NCBI GenBank assembly: GCA_002687495.1
Contig: NZAJ01000008.1
Span: forward strand, 1 to 38,613
Length of the DNA stretch: 38,613 nucleotides
DNA from: Micavibrio sp.
GTDB lineage: Bacteria; Pseudomonadota; Alphaproteobacteria; Micavibrionales; Micavibrionaceae
Direction of reading: 5' to 3'
Shown: one piece after another, positions 1 through 6,696 of the stretch
Layout of the letters: each line of letters starts with the position of its first letter
Position numbering within the stretch: position 1 is the first letter of the stretch
Notes under the pieces: generated by a model
Databases searched by the model: none
What the model saw: only the letters and a program-made list of their open reading frames with translations
What the model was told of the DNA's origin: nothing
Program-made: the position numbers and the translations under genes

Positions 1-11
1 CCTTACTTCAC

Positions 12-49
12 AACCTGTTGGTCGTTTACAAAGTAGCCGACAGGTTTTT
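12..49 (+). terminator. Possible rho-independent terminator hairpin
   Basis: A 10-bp stem (12-21 with 37-46, one G-U pair) has a 15-nt loop and runs into TTTTT at 45-49. It could end a transcript entering from the left of the window. Nothing else is recognisable in 1-206: no open frame there resembles a known family. A related inverted copy of the arm (AACAGGTTG) lies at 114-122, so this may instead be part of a recombination or protein-binding site beside the att repeat. Confidence 0.4.
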
Positions 50-206
50 AGACGGATGGGGGTATTTTGAGGGTACAAAGCCTGTTTTCACAGAAATGAT
101 GGACTGAGCTTGTGAACAGGTTGCACCCGAAAACGGCACGGAAACTGGGGTTTTAGGCATTAAAAAACCGCTCATAACTGGCGTTAGAACGGTTCGTAAT
201 TAGTAA

Positions 207-253
207 ATTGGTTGCGGGACTAGGATTTGAACCTACGACCTTCAGGTTATGAG
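207..253. repeat. Left att-like direct repeat (partial tRNA-fMet 3' end)
   Basis: These 47 bp repeat positions 4287-4333 with one mismatch (C at 220, G at 4300). They reproduce the 3' part of the initiator tRNA gene from CCA to the anticodon stem but lack the 5' part, so this is not a tRNA gene. The mismatch would also break the T-stem 49-65 pair. This is the expected footprint of an element that integrated into the tRNA 3' end and duplicated the site. The stretch 254-434 between it and the next hairpin holds no gene. It contains a 9-bp direct repeat (TGTGTAAGT at 316-324 and 328-336, period 12), a possible recombinase arm site. Confidence 0.8.
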
Positions 254-434
254 ACGCAAACCAAATCTCTTTAACACATTGAAAATACTAAAATTCTTCT
301 TACATTTTCATTATGTGTGTAAGTAAGTGTGTAAGTCAAGCCCTTCCGGTTTTCGTCCTGAGGGTCATACATAATTCATTCCATAGAAATTTCTTATTGA
401 TATTTTGACGAGAATATAGGAATATATTCAACAT

Positions 435-474
435 AAACGCCACAGGTGCAACTTTCGCCCTGCGGCGTTTTTTT
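435..474 (+). terminator. Rho-independent terminator
   Basis: AAACGCC (435-441) pairs with GGCGTTT (464-470), with additional CA/TG pairing inside, and is followed by a T tract to 474. No convincing gene precedes it inside the window, so it may insulate the island gene at 513 from transcription entering from the left. Confidence 0.6.
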
Positions 475-512
475 ATGCGCAAAATCAACTTTTAAAATTC
501 TTCGAGAACAAT

Positions 513-1070
513 ATGAATATCAAATTAAACAAGCCGTTCGCGGCAAACTCCGCCATGGACGAATTCGACGTAAAGCAAATAAAAAAGGCTTTAAACCGTC
601 TTGGGTATTACAAGCCATACGAAAAGATAGGAATTACCGGTATTCCGGATGCCGGCGTTTTTGCAGCCCTTAAATCATTTCAGCAGGATCATGGATTACA
701 AGCCACCGGCTCCGCAAAACCCAGTGATGAAACCATCCCAAAGCTGAGTAGTGAAGCAAGCCAAAAGAAAAGCAGGAAATATATTTGGCGAACAGTCGGT
801 GACAGCAAAGTTCGTAGCAGTTATGCAACATTGGAAGGAACTGTGCGCAACCTTTCCGACTCACCCGATCCAGGAGAAGAATTTAATTGTAGTTGCTGGG
901 CTGAGTTTATAGATGAACAAGACACAAAGAAAAATTGCGAGAGTGAGAGAAGAAGAAAAGACGAGGCTCAGCGTAAAGTAAGAGAATTGAGCGAACGATT
1001 TAATGATCTTGTAATACGTTTGCAGCAGTTAATTGATGAAGGTAAGGGGCTTGTGGCTAGTGCTCGATAA
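513..1070 (+). CDS. Peptidoglycan-binding / phage-head-like protein, N-terminal part of a gene broken by a stop
   Basis: This frame encodes 185 residues. Residues about 17-75 look like a PG_binding_1 repeat (paired helices, a FxxDHGLxATG-type segment). Residues about 90-128 resemble the C-terminal segment of SPP1 gp7/Mu gpF-type minor head proteins, with an RTVGDSKVRSSYATLEG stretch followed by a CSCW pair in place of the usual NCRC. A charged coiled-coil-like tail (about 130-180) follows. It ends at TAA 1068-1070, but the same frame stays open beyond that stop to 1346. The natural protein was therefore probably about 277 residues, and this is its N-terminal two thirds. It is the first gene inside the tRNA-fMet island, with no strong Shine-Dalgarno. 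It could be a phage-derived remnant or an orphan cell-wall-targeted effector. The function is not known. Confidence 0.7.
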   Translation: MNIKLNKPFAANSAMDEFDVKQIKKALNRLGYYKPYEKIGITGIPDAGVFAALKSFQQDHGLQATGSAKPSDETIPKLSSEASQKKSRKYIWRTVGDSKVRSSYATLEGTVRNLSDSPDPGEEFNCSCWAEFIDEQDTKKNCESERRRKDEAQRKVRELSERFNDLVIRLQQLIDEGKGLVASAR

Positions 1071-1088
1071 AGTTTGGGAGCCCGTATT

Positions 1089-1346
1089 GTGACCTTTATT
1101 TTAACATTACCGTTTGATCGGCTGGGTTTCTTGGGTGAGTTGTTACAGCGATATTTTGAGGGTATTATTAGCAATGAGCTAATAGGAAATGCTGAAGATT
1201 TTATGAGGCAATATTGGATTGTTAAACAAAAGGCTGAATATATTATGGGGCAAAGAGATATCGTATTTGCTCAACTTCAAAGAGCCGCGGAAGAGCTTGA
1301 AGAAGCAGAGCAACGATTCAAAGAGTGCATGGATGAATTTGATTAA
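1089..1346 (+). CDS. C-terminal fragment of the interrupted head-like gene, possibly translated on its own
   Basis: This is the continuation, in the same reading frame as 513-1070, beyond TAA 1068-1070. It encodes about 85 residues: a hydrophobic, helix-forming N-terminal part (ILTLPFDRLGFLGELL) and a long charged helix (about 45-85) likely to form a coiled coil. GTG at 1089 is preceded by GGGAG at 1076-1080 with 8 nt spacing, so re-initiation is possible. The TTG at 1074 has no such site. Two readings fit: a pseudogene with one nonsense mutation, or an intentionally split two-subunit gene. The unbroken frame and lack of further damage imply a recent event. The 3' end overlaps the next gene by 14 nt. 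Confidence 0.5.
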   Translation: MTFILTLPFDRLGFLGELLQRYFEGIISNELIGNAEDFMRQYWIVKQKAEYIMGQRDIVFAQLQRAAEELEEAEQRFKECMDEFD

Positions 1347-1530
1347 ATACAGAAATTTTGAATGGAATAGCTTTTTTAAAAAAGCATTCAAATTCATTTT
1401 AGGAATTATTTTCTTTTTAATAGCAATTATTATTTTCTTATTCATAGTATCTGATCTCTGGCTGGATAGCCTAGAGATGGATTTAGAAAACATGATGTCT
1501 CTTGAACATTTTGATGATGTAAAAAAGTAA
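1333..1530 (+). CDS. Small single-pass membrane protein (65 aa)
   Basis: ATG at 1333 overlaps the end of the previous frame by 14 nt, a layout typical of translational coupling. The protein has a basic, aromatic N-terminus (about 1-20), one very hydrophobic helix rich in Ile, Phe and Leu (about 21-42), and an acidic tail with repeated Met/Asp/Glu. There is no cleavage site, so a membrane-anchored topology is likely. I do not recognise a family. Because it directly follows a peptidoglycan-binding/head-like protein, it could be a partner, holin-like or immunity-type protein, but this is inference from position only. Confidence 0.6.
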   Translation: MNLIKYRNFEWNSFFKKAFKFILGIIFFLIAIIIFLFIVSDLWLDSLEMDLENMMSLEHFDDVKK

Positions 1531-1533
1531 TTG

Positions 1534-2127
1534 ATGCGTTTATTATTCGATCTTACAAATCAAAACATTCCTGATATTTCAAGGCTGCAGTATATCCCTG
1601 ATTTCATCACAAGAGAAGAAGAGCAAACACTCATCAGCAATATTGACGCGCAGCCATGGCTGAATGATTTAAAACGCCGCGTGCAGCATTACGGCTATCG
1701 TTACGATTATAAAGCTCGTTCCGTAACAAGCGATGCGTATCTCGGAGAGTTACCGGAATGGATAGAGCCTATTTCCAAGCGCCTGTACGACCAAAAACTA
1801 TTCAACAAGTTACCTGACCAAGCCATTCTAAACGAATATCAAGCTGGGCAAGGCATATCGGCGCATATTGATTGCGTCCCCTGCTTTGGCGATACCATCG
1901 CCTCTTTGAGCTTAGGTTCTGGTGCAATGATGCAATTTACACATTCACAATCAGTCGAGCGGCAAGAGCTTTATTTGCAAGAACGCAGCCTAATCGTTCT
2001 TTCGGGCGCAGCGCGTTATGAATGGACGCACGCAATCCCCGCAAGAAAATCAGACGTTTTTCAAGGTTTCAAAGTCGAGCGCACACGGCGCTTATCTCTA
2101 ACCTTCCGCACAATGAATATTGATTAA
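1534..2127 (+). CDS. AlkB-type 2-oxoglutarate/Fe(II) dioxygenase
   Basis: This 197-residue protein matches the compact AlkB/ALKBH8 fold. It has a NEYQAGQGISAHID segment carrying the first iron ligands (H111, D113), the third ligand in WTHAIP (H166), and the 2-oxoglutarate-binding arginine in RTRRLSLTFR (about R185-R191). A YRYDYK segment near residues 55-60 resembles the substrate-side loop of the family. It should oxidatively demethylate alkylated bases in nucleic acid in the cytosol; which substrate (DNA or tRNA) cannot be read from the sequence. ATG 1534 is preferred over TTG 1531. It starts 3 nt after the small membrane gene, so it probably shares its transcript. As island cargo it may serve alkylation resistance or counter-defence. 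Confidence 0.88.
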   Translation: MRLLFDLTNQNIPDISRLQYIPDFITREEEQTLISNIDAQPWLNDLKRRVQHYGYRYDYKARSVTSDAYLGELPEWIEPISKRLYDQKLFNKLPDQAILNEYQAGQGISAHIDCVPCFGDTIASLSLGSGAMMQFTHSQSVERQELYLQERSLIVLSGAARYEWTHAIPARKSDVFQGFKVERTRRLSLTFRTMNID

Positions 2128-2131
2128 ATCT

Positions 2132-2170
2132 GCCTATGCCCCTCAGGCTCTTGGCCTGAGGGGCATAGGC
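2132..2170. repeat. Perfect 17-bp inverted repeat after the AlkB gene
   Basis: GCCTATGCCCCTCAGGC (2132-2148) is followed by a 5-nt loop and its exact complement (2154-2170). It begins 4 nt after the AlkB stop, where a terminator would sit, but no T tract follows on either strand. It could stabilise a 3' end, act as a factor-dependent terminator, or be a mobile-element end. A loose direct repeat (ATGTACATTTACG at 2183-2195, ATGTACAAATTTACG at 2206-2220) lies just beyond. Confidence 0.7.
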
Positions 2171-2226
2171 GGCTGTAGGCTAATGTACATTTACGCGACC
2201 CCCTGATGTACAAATTTACGGATTTC

Positions 2227-2269
2227 AAAAAGTATCGTCCAATCTAGGATTTAATCCCAGATTGGACGA
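2227..2269 (-). terminator. Rho-independent terminator of the hipBA operon
   Basis: TCGTCCAATCT (2235-2245) pairs with AGATTGGACGA (2259-2269). After one mismatch the stem continues with GGAT/ATCC. Read on the minus strand the stem is followed after 3 nt by TTTTT (2231-2227). It lies just downstream of hipA. Confidence 0.75.
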
Positions 2270-2292
2270 AACGATAACGTTTATAATTCCAC

Positions 2293-3615
2293 CTATATAC
2301 TTTGGATTCTAGTTTTTATTGCTTTCTTAACTGACAGATGTATCTCTTCGGGAAAGTCGGAAGGCAGTTTTTCTTCAACCGATTGCATAGCCTTTTCAGC
2401 CGAACCCGCGATTTCATCAAGAGCCTCTTTTGCGATATATTCCGGCAATCCTGCTTTTTGTACTGTCTGCAAAAAATGCCGCCCTTGTATCTCTGCCATT
2501 TTATAATGGTTGTTAGTGCCAACGGACATTGCCATCTTCATTTCTTTTTTCTGCAATTTATGCGCGTCAAAAAACGGCTGCGCTGTTAGAACATCATAAA
2601 ATGGTGTAAGAACAAAACGTCCACCTTGATCTAAATAAATACTGAAATTTTTTCCATGCCCGTCCGTTGCACCAATCAGCCAGAAGATTATCTGCGCCTT
2701 TAAAAAATCTTTTTGATCTTCTGCGGGTTGGTCACTCCCTTTTAACAGGTTTAAAATCTCAACCATACTTGGTTGCTTTTCATTTGTAGGACGATTATCA
2801 CTTTGATATTTCCGGCTCGGTGGGATAGATAAAGCCTGACAACAGTCCTCTTGCGGAATACGCAGCAAAGTTCCGCTTTCTGTCCATGCACGGTCAAAGC
2901 GCTCGATCACCAAAGATTTTGTTTTACCAAAAGTTTTAATCTCGGCTTTATTAACAGGAAGCCCAAAAGCCTCCATGACCGCCAAGCCATAAAATTCATT
3001 TTCAACGCTATTTGATAAATCAACCCCGTTTGGCAGTTCTCCAATCTGAGTTTTGAAAATATGCGTTGTTGGCGTTACACCTGACGGACGCAGCCATTTA
3101 CCCTTGTGCAGCAAAAGAGCTGTTTTTTCTTGCGCCCCTGCAACAGAAATCCGAAAGTCATGTTCCTTATCCAAACCTAACGGTACACGCGCAAGATTAT
3201 TCAAGAGGCTTTCAATTTCTTCGTCATTAATTGCCTCGCCCTGAATAGAATTTAAATCTGAAAAATCTACATCTGCGTTTTCAGGGAAAAATTGCAAAGC
3301 ACCTACACAGTCGCGGCCAATTTGCGTCAAAAGACTGTAAGCATCCGTTCCATCCGCCCCGACTTTTTCAGCTACACGCGACCGTAAAGCATCAGAATCC
3401 GGTAAAAGGTTTTCAAAGACAGCTAAGACAGGCGCACCTTTATAAGCATCTTCTCGCAAGGGCAAGGATAAAGAAACCGGATAAGCACGCTCATTTGAAA
3501 GCCACTCGTCAACATAGATGAACTCAACCGCTCCACTTGGCTGCTTAGATAGGTAGCCAACAATTTCACCGTTTTGAAATACGCTTAAGCGCGGATGGGT
3601 TTTAGTCCTCGCCAT
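2293..3615 (-). CDS. hipA: HipA-type serine/threonine kinase toxin
   Basis: This 440-residue HipA is full length for the family. It has an N-terminal HipA_N-like domain (YVDEWLSN...SLSLPLRED...FENLLPD, about 30-85), then the kinase fold. Recognisable sites are the Gly-rich phosphoserine loop (ISVAGAQEKTALL), the segment with the ATP-contacting lysine (TTHIFK), VIERFDR, the catalytic GATDGHGKNFS and the metal-binding FYDVLT. HipA kinases phosphorylate aminoacyl-tRNA synthetases such as GltX and induce dormancy; the target here is unknown. ATG 3615 is used because its first 14 nt overlap the end of hipB, which couples translation to the antitoxin. All key motifs look intact, so the toxin is probably active. 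It is cargo of the tRNA-fMet island, where it may also act as a stability module. Confidence 0.93.
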   Translation of the reverse strand: MARTKTHPRLSVFQNGEIVGYLSKQPSGAVEFIYVDEWLSNERAYPVSLSLPLREDAYKGAPVLAVFENLLPDSDALRSRVAEKVGADGTDAYSLLTQIGRDCVGALQFFPENADVDFSDLNSIQGEAINDEEIESLLNNLARVPLGLDKEHDFRISVAGAQEKTALLLHKGKWLRPSGVTPTTHIFKTQIGELPNGVDLSNSVENEFYGLAVMEAFGLPVNKAEIKTFGKTKSLVIERFDRAWTESGTLLRIPQEDCCQALSIPPSRKYQSDNRPTNEKQPSMVEILNLLKGSDQPAEDQKDFLKAQIIFWLIGATDGHGKNFSIYLDQGGRFVLTPFYDVLTAQPFFDAHKLQKKEMKMAMSVGTNNHYKMAEIQGRHFLQTVQKAGLPEYIAKEALDEIAGSAEKAMQSVEEKLPSDFPEEIHLSVKKAIKTRIQSI

Positions 3616-3904
3616 CAGGAATGCCTCTCGCTGCACGTGTAACCTTATTATCAGGATACAGTCCCATAGCCGCCATTTTAACTTTGTTTACACGTGGGTG
3701 TATTTGCAGTTCCAAATTAAGCACAGCTAGCACCGCCAAAATTGTTTCCAGTTTAGTTGCTGAATTTCCATTTTCAATAAGGGATATGGTTTCCTGACGA
3801 AGCCCTGCCTTTTCACCTAAATCAGATTGACTCATCCCGTTCTTCTTGCGGGCGCGGCGAATGGCATTTCCAAGCTGTTCAGGACTACGTGCTAATTCAG
3901 ACAT
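3602..3904 (-). CDS. hipB: HipB-type antitoxin, XRE-family repressor
   Basis: This is a 100-residue protein with a Cro/C1 helix-turn-helix at about residues 8-65 (LGNAIRRARKKNGMSQSDLGEKAG...ISLIENG), followed by a short tail ending PDGED. It neutralises HipA and represses its own operon. ATG 3904 is chosen because AAGGAG stands 6 nt upstream on the minus strand. Longer in-frame starts such as ATG 3922 would begin almost on top of the promoter -10 box. It overlaps hipA by 14 nt. Its likely operators are the two TTATGCG-N6-CGCATAA palindromes upstream. Confidence 0.9.
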   Translation of the reverse strand: MSELARSPEQLGNAIRRARKKNGMSQSDLGEKAGLRQETISLIENGNSATKLETILAVLAVLNLELQIHPRVNKVKMAAMGLYPDNKVTRAARGIPDGED

Positions 3905-3923
3905 AATCGACTCCTTCGCCATT

Positions 3924-3952
3924 ATTATGCGCCAAATCGCATAAAACGTCAA
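3924..3952 (-). promoter_or_regulatory. Sigma70-like promoter of hipBA
   Basis: On the minus strand TTGACG (3952-3947) is followed by 17 nt and CATAAT (3929-3924), close to consensus. Palindrome 3925-3944 covers the -10 box and most of the spacer, so repressor binding there would block RNA polymerase. Confidence 0.75.
3925..3944. promoter_or_regulatory. HipB operator 1 (predicted)
   Basis: The palindrome TTATGCG-CCAAAT-CGCATAA has 7-bp perfect arms. It overlaps the hip promoter -10 and spacer. Its partner at 3979-3998 has identical arms. The layout (two inverted-repeat sites upstream of hipB) is the known arrangement for hip autoregulation, although the arm sequence differs from the E. coli TATCC/GGATA type. 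Confidence 0.7.
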
Positions 3953-3977
3953 TATCGGAATTGGCACATAAAATAGA

Positions 3978-3999
3978 TTTATGCGTCAAAACGCATAAA
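3978..3999. promoter_or_regulatory. HipB operator 2 (predicted)
   Basis: TTTATGCGT-CAAA-ACGCATAAA is a 9-bp-arm palindrome whose core arms match operator 1. The two sites are 54 bp apart centre to centre, close to five helical turns, which would place two repressor dimers on the same face of the DNA. The rest of the non-coding stretch 4000-4286 is AT-rich. It holds only a TGTGCCA direct repeat (4224-4230 and 4235-4241, period 11) near the right att repeat. Confidence 0.7.
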
Positions 4000-4286
4000 A
4001 TGAAATTATCGGATATAACACATACCTGATTTCATACCCGATTATACCTGATACTCAAAAACCAATAAGACAAAAAAACCTAAGTATATTCGACAAAAAA
4101 GTATTGTTTATCAATTACTTAGCGCAAAACCACACCACACTAAAATACACATATTGACCATGAAAATGCCTAAGAATCAGCGCCTATACTTTTAAATATT
4201 TATTACGATTTGTTGTCTGGAAATGTGCCATGAGTGTGCCACGGCTTAATTTTCAAAATCTCAAAAACGCTGTAAGTCTTAGTGAG

Positions 4287-4365
<79 letters not shown>

Positions 4366-4489
4366 CCACCGAATGTGTGGTTATAGACCCTCAACTTTAT
4401 TAAATCAAGGCTTATTATAAGATTTTATCGCCAAAAACTAAGAAAGGCGCTTACAACATTCAAATACAGCTCAAAACGCGCGCAATGAA

Positions 4490-4519
4490 TTGACAAACAC
4501 GCTCAAACTACCATATAGC
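4490..4519 (+). promoter_or_regulatory. Sigma70-like promoter of the thi operon
   Basis: TTGACA (4490-4495) matches the -35 consensus. A -10-like TATAGC lies at 4514-4519 with an 18-nt spacer (ATATAG with 17 nt is the alternative). The start would fall near 4526, just before the riboswitch P1 stem at 4531. Confidence 0.65.
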
Positions 4520-4530
4520 TGATAAAGTAA

Positions 4531-4618
4531 ACTCACAGGCGGTGCTATATTATTAAGGCTGAGATTATACGCCCTGAGACAACCTGATGCGGATAATGCC
4601 GCCGTAGGAATAGTGAGA
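4531..4618 (+). ncRNA. TPP riboswitch (THI element)
   Basis: The conserved cores are present in order: GGCGGTGC, GGCTGAGA, CCTGAGACAACCTGAT and GCGGATAATGCCGCCGTAGGAA. P1 is formed by CTCAC (4532-4536) and GTGAG (4613-4617). The 3' strand of P1 contains the GAGAG that serves as Shine-Dalgarno for thiO (ATG at 4628, 8 nt away), so TPP binding would close the ribosome site directly. No separate expression platform or terminator is seen. Confidence 0.95.
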
Positions 4619-4627
4619 GATTAAGCC

Positions 4628-5719
4628 ATGAGCAGCACGCAAAACCAGCAAAAAATTGCCATTATTGGCGCAGGTATACTTGGCCTACTCACAGCCTACC
4701 GATTAAAAGATGAGAACATACAACTAGACCTTTATGATCAAGGCGGATTTCCAGCTCCTTGTGCAAGCTATGTCGCCGGAGGCATGCTCGCGCCCTATAG
4801 CGAAATAGAGCATATGCAACCTGAATGGGTTCAAGCGAGCCTAGACGCCATTCAATATTGGCAAGAATTCGCTAAAAACTCTAAGACAGATCTTGATTTC
4901 GCTCAAAATGGCAGCATCATGATCGCTCATGCACCAGATCGCTACATATTAGAGCGCTTTAAAGACCATATAAGCCACGCCGCACCACAAGCTGGACAAA
5001 ACGTAAATATAAAAGACTATGAGCCAATGCTTAAAGAGCGTTTTCATGATGGCTTATTTCTTCATCAAGAAGCGCACATCAACCCAAGGCATGTAATGGA
5101 TGAAATCATTTCCACATTACAAGAACATGAACACATACAGCTCTTTAAAAAGGCACATACACCTTCAGAGCTAAGCGACAAATATGATCATATCATTGAT
5201 TGCAGAGGCATGAATGCACAAAATGACCTCGCTAATTTAAGAAGCGTAAAAGGCGAGCTAGCCATCGTACGCAATCCAGAGTTCCAGCTATCAAGACCTG
5301 TACGTCTCATGCATCCGCGCTATCCACTTTATATCGTTCCCAGAAAAGATAATATTTTCATGATCGGCGCAACACAAATTGAAAGCGACGGCCAAGGCGT
5401 CAGCTTAAAAAGTACAATGGAGCTTCTAAGCGCATTATACTCACTACACCCTTCTTTTGGCGAAGCTGAGATCATCGAGATAAAAGACGGCCTAAGGCCA
5501 TCACTACCTGATAACTTGCCACAGATTTTCGTAGAAGATAACATCATACGTCTTAATGGATCTTTCCGTCATGGCTATTTACTGGCCCCCATAATGGCGG
5601 GCGCTGCCATAGATTTTATAATGATGCGTGACAACGCACATATTAACATACTGACCAAAGGAGAAATCCATGAAAATCACACTCAACGGCAAAGCCTTAA
5701 ACTTAGAGGCGCCGCTTAA
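4628..5719 (+). CDS. thiO: Glycine oxidase ThiO
   Basis: This 363-residue FAD-dependent amino-acid oxidase (DAO fold) has the dinucleotide-binding GAGILG at residues 14-19, the family YVAGGMLAPYSE segment near 50 and a C-terminal GLRPSLPDNLP...RLNGSFRHGYLLAP segment that closes the flavin site. ThiO oxidises glycine to dehydroglycine (iminoacetate), the nitrogen and carbon source for the thiazole ring of thiamin, in aerobic bacteria that lack ThiH. It is the first gene of the thi operon, under the TPP riboswitch. Its last 50 nt overlap thiS in another frame. The tail after about residue 345 is encoded in this overlap and is probably not conserved. Confidence 0.93.
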   Translation: MSSTQNQQKIAIIGAGILGLLTAYRLKDENIQLDLYDQGGFPAPCASYVAGGMLAPYSEIEHMQPEWVQASLDAIQYWQEFAKNSKTDLDFAQNGSIMIAHAPDRYILERFKDHISHAAPQAGQNVNIKDYEPMLKERFHDGLFLHQEAHINPRHVMDEIISTLQEHEHIQLFKKAHTPSELSDKYDHIIDCRGMNAQNDLANLRSVKGELAIVRNPEFQLSRPVRLMHPRYPLYIVPRKDNIFMIGATQIESDGQGVSLKSTMELLSALYSLHPSFGEAEIIEIKDGLRPSLPDNLPQIFVEDNIIRLNGSFRHGYLLAPIMAGAAIDFIMMRDNAHINILTKGEIHENHTQRQSLKLRGAA

Positions 5720-5870
5720 TCTTTATGACGTCATCGAACAGCAAGGCTATGTTGAAATGCTAATTGCTGTGGCAAGAAATGGAGAATTTGTTCCCAAAAC
5801 AAATTACAAAGATACGGATCTGCAAGACGGCGATGATTTAGAAATCGTTTCTCCGCAACAAGGCGGCTAA
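5670..5870 (+). CDS. thiS: Sulfur carrier protein ThiS
   Basis: This 66-residue ubiquitin-fold protein starts MKITLNGKAL and ends in the diagnostic Gly-Gly, which ThiF adenylates and which then carries the thiocarboxylate sulfur to ThiG. ATG 5670 follows AAAGGAG at 5658-5664, a strong ribosome site inside the thiO coding region. The 50-nt overlap with thiO is unusually long but clear. The IVSPQQGG ending is standard for the family. Confidence 0.95.
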   Translation: MKITLNGKALNLEAPLNLYDVIEQQGYVEMLIAVARNGEFVPKTNYKDTDLQDGDDLEIVSPQQGG

Positions 5871-5892
5871 GCATAAATTATAAGAGTTTTTT

Positions 5893-6687
5893 ATGATGAA
5901 CACAGAAATTGAAATTGCAGGGCAGAAGTTAGCTTCCAGACTTTTTTTAGGCACCGCAGGCTATCCGTCTCCTGATATCCTAGCCCAAGCCATCAAAGCT
6001 TCAAATCCTGGCCTTATTACAGTCTCCTTAAGAAGGGAAAATGCTGCAGGAAAAGGGCAAAAATTCTGGGATATTCTAAAGGATTTCAACATACCCATCC
6101 TGCCTAATACAGCTGGCTGCTATAGTGCAAAAGAAGCCATAACAACTGCAGAAATGGCCCGCGAAGTTTTCGGCACAAACTGGATTAAACTTGAGGTAAT
6201 AGGCGATGACTATACATTACAGCCAAATCCTTTTACTCTTCTAGAAACGGCAAAAGAGCTCATCAAGAGAGATTTTGAAGTCTTCCCTTACATGACTGAT
6301 GATGCAATCCTCGCAGATGAACTTACAAAAGAAGGCTGCAGCATTTTAATGCCATGGGGAGCCCCTATCGGCTCAGGCAGAGGTCTAAATAATCCTTACG
6401 CTTTAAAGACTTTGCGTGAGCGCTACCCAAATTCCAAACTCGTTGTTGATGCAGGTATCGGCGCACCAAGCCATGCAGCAGCAGCAATGGAGATGGGCTA
6501 TGATGCAGTTTTACTCAACACCGCTGTGTCAAAAGCGAGCGATCCCATCTTAATGGCACAAGCATTTTCTGCAGCAATCCACGCCGGACGCAGCGCCTAT
6601 CTCGCAGGCATCATCAAACCTCAAGAACAAGCCAGTGCTTCAACACCTTTAATTGACAGGCCTTTCTGGCACCAAAATCAAGGATAA
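5893..6687 (+). CDS. thiG: Thiazole synthase ThiG
   Basis: This is a 264-residue TIM-barrel protein of the expected size. It condenses deoxyxylulose 5-phosphate, dehydroglycine and ThiS-thiocarboxylate into the thiazole phosphate. The Schiff-base lysine is K99 in WIKLEVIGD. Other family blocks are [32 protein letters not shown] and [20 protein letters not shown] codons at 5893 and 5896 are both possible, with only a weak AAGAG upstream. It lies 22 nt after thiS in the same operon. Confidence 0.96.
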   Translation: MMNTEIEIAGQKLASRLFLGTAGYPSPDILAQAIKASNPGLITVSLRRENAAGKGQKFWDILKDFNIPILPNTAGCYSAKEAITTAEMAREVFGTNWIKLEVIGDDYTLQPNPFTLLETAKELIKRDFEVFPYMTDDAILADELTKEGCSILMPWGAPIGSGRGLNNPYALKTLRERYPNSKLVVDAGIGAPSHAAAAMEMGYDAVLLNTAVSKASDPILMAQAFSAAIHAGRSAYLAGIIKPQEQASASTPLIDRPFWHQNQG

Positions 6688-6696
6688 GGATAAGCT

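Noticed and set aside
11-122. CRISPR-like repeat of the AACCTGTT / AACAGGTT motif
   Set aside because: There are only a few short inverted copies with irregular spacing; no array structure or cas genes are present.
26-160. A 44-codon open frame on the minus strand starting MPKTPVSVPFSGA
   Set aside because: It has no recognisable family and no ribosome site, and lies across the hairpin at 12-49; I could not support it as a gene or as an integrase remnant.
207-253. A second tRNA-Met gene
   Set aside because: Only the 3' part is present, the 5' acceptor strand and D arm are missing and the T stem has a mismatch; it is an att-like duplicate.
446-673. A 75-codon frame upstream of and overlapping the head-like gene
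   Set aside because: It lies in another frame of the 513-1346 gene, which has clear domain matches; the overlapping product has none.
2183-2220. Ends of an insertion sequence
   Set aside because: The repeated ATGTACA motifs are direct rather than inverted and enclose only about 10 bp; no transposase is nearby.
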